Assembly (NCBI GenBank): GCA_019914945.1
Contig: CM034106.1
Span: 1,178,001-1,242,000, forward strand
Origin: Typha latifolia
Taxonomy: Eukaryota; Streptophyta; Magnoliopsida; Poales; Typhaceae
Length of the DNA: 64,000 nucleotides
Direction of reading: 5' to 3'
Shown: one piece after another, positions 60,488 through 64,000 of the stretch
Numbering within the stretch: the first letter of the stretch is position 1
Layout: every line of letters starts with the position of its first letter
Made by a program: the position numbers and the translations under genes
Notes under the pieces: generated by a model
Told to the model about the DNA's origin: nothing
Seen by the model: only the letters and a program-made list of their open reading frames with translations
Database searches by the model: none

Positions 60488-61588
60488 AATTTATTTTATA
60501 CAAATATTTATAATTTTACTAGTTTAATTGTAAAAAGTAATCCCAAGAGTATCCATGAAAATCCTTAAAGGCATGTGTATTACCCCTTGTTCATTTTAAG
60601 GAGTACCTCAACTTGTGATGTCTTGAACAAAGGAAGAATATATATGTTGAGGTTAGTCTTTGAGGAATAATCCCACAAGATAGTAGGAAATAACTAACAA
60701 AAGCTTTAAAAAATCTGGATTAAATTTAGCTTAAATATGTATATAAAACCATGGGCTTGAATACCATATTACCATATCCCCCCTTGCAAAAAGTTAAGAA
60801 ATAATTGAAGTGTTTGGTTGGAGATCATCATTACATGCTAGGATTTTATAACTAGAAGAAGGAATCATTAGGATTATATTCTAATTGTGTCTATATTCTG
60901 CCCTACCTTCTGTTCTGGATAAGAACTAGCATAAAGTTTCAAGTAAACATGTCTTTATCCAAGAAAAAGCAATGCATTATCCCCTAACTGCTTTACCATT
61001 TGAGGTGATGTATATTTATTTAATTTATTCTGAATAATTTTATGCTCACTCTCTTAGTGTTAGAATTCTCTTATGTAAACAATTGGAGTTGTAGAAAGCA
61101 TTACCATTCTTCCACAAGTTGTCCAACTTTATTAATACATGATCATGCACATATATGTAGAATATTAGGGAGACATGAACCCTAATCCAAGAGAAACAGG
61201 ATATGATATGTAAATACTTAAGCCTAATGATATAAATTTTTTGGAGGATATTTTATGATCACTTGTGTTTTTTTTTTTTTCCTTCAATGTAATCTCGAGT
61301 TCGAATCCCACCGGATCTACTTTGTTAATTAAATGAGAAAAAAATATTCATCTGTTTAAGTTAAATCCACTTTCTCGATCTATAAACAAATATCTCGAGC
61401 TCAAAATAAATATAATTTTTTAAAAAAAAAATCCTTATTCAAAGAATTTTTTTCTCATTAATCCATGTGGGCCTAAACCTTATGCATGGAAATGAAAATG
61501 TCTTCTTCACTTTACGTGGTCATCATCAAAGCTATGTCGTCTCCTTTCAACATGTATGATGTGATGGGGACTCTAAAGTTACATGGGA

Positions 61589-61609
61589 TATCCATCCATC
61601 CATCCATCC
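61589..61609. repeat. (ATCC)n microsatellite
   Basis: Five perfect ATCC units. Confidence 0.9.
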
Positions 61610-62507
61610 CTATGGTAAGAATGTTGATGATGATTGAAAGAAGAAGTAAAGCAGTGATGCAACTTGGTAGTCTTTATAACTAGAAAGAGAATTCTGTTAC
61701 TCAACTAGGTTTCTAACTTCCTACTCTACTACTTTTGGAGAAGAAGTAAGCATAAAGATTTGATAGTTCTAGTGACCTAATCTTATCTCCACTTTTCTTT
61801 TTCTTCGAGAAAAATGGAAACTTTATAGTGTCGCAGTTAAACTAATTTCGCTAGAATTTGAATACTCGCACAATATGAGTCGCTTTAATCATCTTAGCCA
61901 TCTTTTGGATACATCTGCTTGGCATAAAACTGTGAATCAATGCATTACTTGATAAGAGTATCTCTCAAATTGCAACATGGTATCTCCACAAAACTTGTAA
62001 GGTATCAACTTATTCATGAAAGATATAATAAATCACCAGAAAGAAACTTTAGAACAGAGTGGGGGGAGGGCCAGAACTTTCTAACAATTTCGTCCATCAA
62101 TCTTTCTCATTGCAAAAGGTATCAATTGGAGGTCGATTTCACGAAACTGTTACAAATTACATCTGAAGAGAGAGTCATCATCCAAAAGCAAAAGAAGTGA
62201 TAACAGTTTCTGTCCAGAAGATAAATCCTAATCATTCTGAGTTAGCTTCATGAAGTTCACAATATTCTTTGGGGAACAAAAAAAGGGACCACTTATCTCA
62301 ATTCTAGATGCCGTAAATGATCCCTTATCGTTACATGAGAAAAAAAAAATCATTACGAGGGAATTTCCAAGCGAGGAGAAGACATAGCCTCTACAAAATA
62401 ATACTTCTCAGCTACATTCTCTTTTCTATTTACAAGGATCAGTTTATAGTGTTTGACATGGCAAATACTGCTGGAGGCATTGTTTCAAGTTTTGGAAGGT
62501 GACAGGC

Positions 62508-62578
62508 TTACATAGATGTGAATCCATACCGTTGGCAAGGCACTCCGCAGCACTCTCTGCAAACGTGTTTGCCGTCAT
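62508..62578 (-). CDS. Possible terminal exon of an unrecognised Cys-rich protein
   Basis: On the minus strand, after a plausible acceptor (TTTGCGCTGTGCAG), the frame reads [20 protein letters not shown] and then SM before a TAA stop at 62510-62508. Four Cys in a CxxCC...C arrangement within 22 residues look like part of a zinc-binding or secreted Cys-rich protein, but I do not recognise the family. The first codon is split (two bases), so an upstream exon is required. None was seen in 62579-64000, so the preceding intron would exceed 1.4 kb or the exon is false. Confidence 0.3.
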
Positions 62579-62849
62579 CTGCACAGCGCAAATAGATAAT
62601 GTTCATATTTCTTTCCCCATTATAACTGCACATACATAAGACCTAAATATGAAAAAAAAAAGAAATACAGAGGTGTTTGTTAAAATAAGAGACAGAAAGA
62701 GTATAACTAATTCACAAGCATCAAATGCATAAAACAATGAGTTCTAAAGTATTTTAAGAGAAGCTAGATAAGTCATTTTACTGTTATTGGATAAAAATCA
62801 TGAAGGTTGGGCAAAAGTTTCAAGCTAGTTAGATAAGGCATGAAAAAGG

Positions 62850-63004
62850 GCGTCCTAGTGCATAAGGCTCACGCCTATGTGAAGGTTGGGAAGATTTGAT
62901 ATACACAGCCTTACTCTTATTAGTGAGGGGATTGTTTCCATAGTTGAAACCCCGACCACTTGGAAGCAAGAGACAAGCCTGACTGCTAAGTGACGCCATC
63001 GGCT
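62850..63004 (+). mobile_element. Au-type tRNA-derived SINE
   Basis: TCCTAGTGCATAAGGCTC (62853-62870), then CGCCTATGTGAAGGTTGGG, ATACACAGCCTTACTC, GATTGTTTCCATAGTTGAAA, CCCCGACCACTTGG and TGACGCCATCGGCT occur in this order. This is the characteristic word order of the plant Au SINE, including the A-box at its start and a B-box-like GTTGAAACCCCGACC. The copy has diverged by several substitutions. If the exon at 62508 is real, the SINE sits in its intron. Confidence 0.75.
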
Positions 63005-64000
63005 AAAATAGATAAGGCATGAATATGAACATTAAAAACTTTATAACAACCAGACTAAAGGATGTGATTGATACTTTAATATAGAAGTTTAGAAAAGTTA
63101 TGGAACCTAATGGTATCCTTATAGAGGCCTAGAGGTGAATAAGAGATGAAATAACTTGATCGACTAGTGTAAATTAAAGTATGAGAAATAAAAATCATGC
63201 TGAATGAGTGGAGAAAGAATACTTCGATGCCCATATAAGAACGAAACATGTCATTGAGAAAAACTTATGAGGTCTACTAATAAAGCTTTGGAGGGGAATA
63301 TTTGACAACGTTAAGAAGTGAAGCAAGTGTATCTTAATATCAATTTGGTCTCCAAGTAAACCAAATATGACAGCAATTTAGTTGCTAAGAGGATTGGTGG
63401 AGATTATAGTAGAGAAAAATAGCCTCATATCTTGTATTAGAGATAGAGAACTTGTTGTGTGGTTCCAGGGAACTAACATGGCTGGTTTAAACTTTAAAAA
63501 AGTGCTTACTTGATCAAATCATGCTTTGATGTGGAGAATGGTTTATCATACAGGTACGCAGGTGTAAATTTCCTCACTCACCAAGATTCAAAGTACTCTT
63601 TTTGATTGCATTGGTCATAGATGACCTCACTAAGATATTCAATTGGAATATTTATGGTGTATGTTATTGATGATTTTAGTTCAATAGATCAATTTAACAC
63701 ATGAACAATCAGGTCGAAGTTCAAGAAGCTTAGAATCTAAAAAGTTTCAGAACAAGGGGGCCTACAACTAAATATACGACGAAAGTAAATTTGATCATCA
63801 TTGAATGATGAGGTACTGAAGATGAAGCAATTTTACGACCTATTGTCTATGTTTCAAAAAGAAGAGATGATTGATGAGGACACTTGACATATATATCTCC
63901 AGTATATTGCTTTATTTTCATAGCAGGAGATTCTGTAGGACAGCTATAATTCAAACCAATATGACATGCCTACATGAATAAGTTCTTAAAGAATATATGG
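63005..64000. other. No recognisable feature
   Basis: AT-rich DNA with no confident exon, RNA gene or element on either strand. It could be intron of a gene beyond the right edge. Confidence 0.5.

Larger units (their letters stand above)
56520..62507. other. Gene-free stretch upstream of GDU
   Basis: About 6 kb with no recognisable coding exon. It has many microsatellites (57005-57150, 58788-58814, 59952-59998, 60436-60487, 61589-61609). A GC-richer patch at about 58500-58930 has short open frames on the plus strand without any conserved motif. B-box-like words (GAGTTCGAATCCC near 61290; GGTTGCGTATTCAAATTC near 57843) hint at decayed SINEs. Confidence 0.5.

Noticed and set aside
61280..61310. 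Possible tRNA gene (GAGTTCGAATCCC B-box)
   Set aside because: No A-box, acceptor stem or cloverleaf could be folded around it.

Overview
This is a plant nuclear genomic window with very AT-rich intergenic DNA, many (AT)n and (GA)n microsatellites, intron-rich genes with canonical plant splice sites, and short GC-rich genes. Every recognisable gene is an angiosperm family. The high GC of AFR, the CONSTANS-like gene, GDU and the first exon of the P450 reductase, next to AT-rich intron-rich housekeeping genes, suggests a monocot, perhaps a non-grass commelinid. That is inference; I cannot name the species.

Layout. 1-338 (-): first exon of a class II NADPH-cytochrome P450 reductase, running off the left edge. 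339-7482: gene-free, with decayed retroelement and MITE-like pieces. 7483-21914 (-): a 20-exon TFIIH subunit p62/TFB1 gene of 606 codons, with repeat-rich introns. 22166-22252: its TATA box, CCAAT box and paired G-boxes. 22260-30780: gene-poor, repeat-bearing DNA. 31166-32275 (+): single-exon F-box/kelch AFR, with a telomere-like G-quadruplex motif in its leader. 38932-39159 (-): MOZART1/GIP1. 41054-43766 (-): 15-exon CIPK21-like kinase with an apparent GC-AG intron in its catalytic loop. 48003-49020 (+): group I CONSTANS-like B-box/CCT gene. 51194-53712 (-): two-exon BTB/POZ protein of the At3g05675 type. 55931-56401 (-): GLUTAMINE DUMPER. 56520-62507: gene-free. 62508-62578 (-): possible last exon of an unrecognised Cys-rich protein, followed by an Au-type SINE at 62850-63004.

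The genes are independent units, not an operon or pathway cluster. AFR (phytochrome A signalling), the CONSTANS-like gene (light and photoperiod) and CIPK21 (calcium and stress signalling) are regulatory. TFB1, MOZART1 and the reductase are housekeeping or metabolic. I found no convincing new multi-gene system. The items most worth a second look are the G-quadruplex tract in the AFR leader, the GC-AG splice site in CIPK21 with an alternative in-frame GT site 21 nt away, two copies of a GCCGAT-rich repeat in TFB1 introns, and a large purine/pyrimidine inverted repeat in TFB1 intron 5.

All exon boundaries were read by eye from splice signals, reading-phase continuity and remembered family sequences. 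No alignment or transcript was available.
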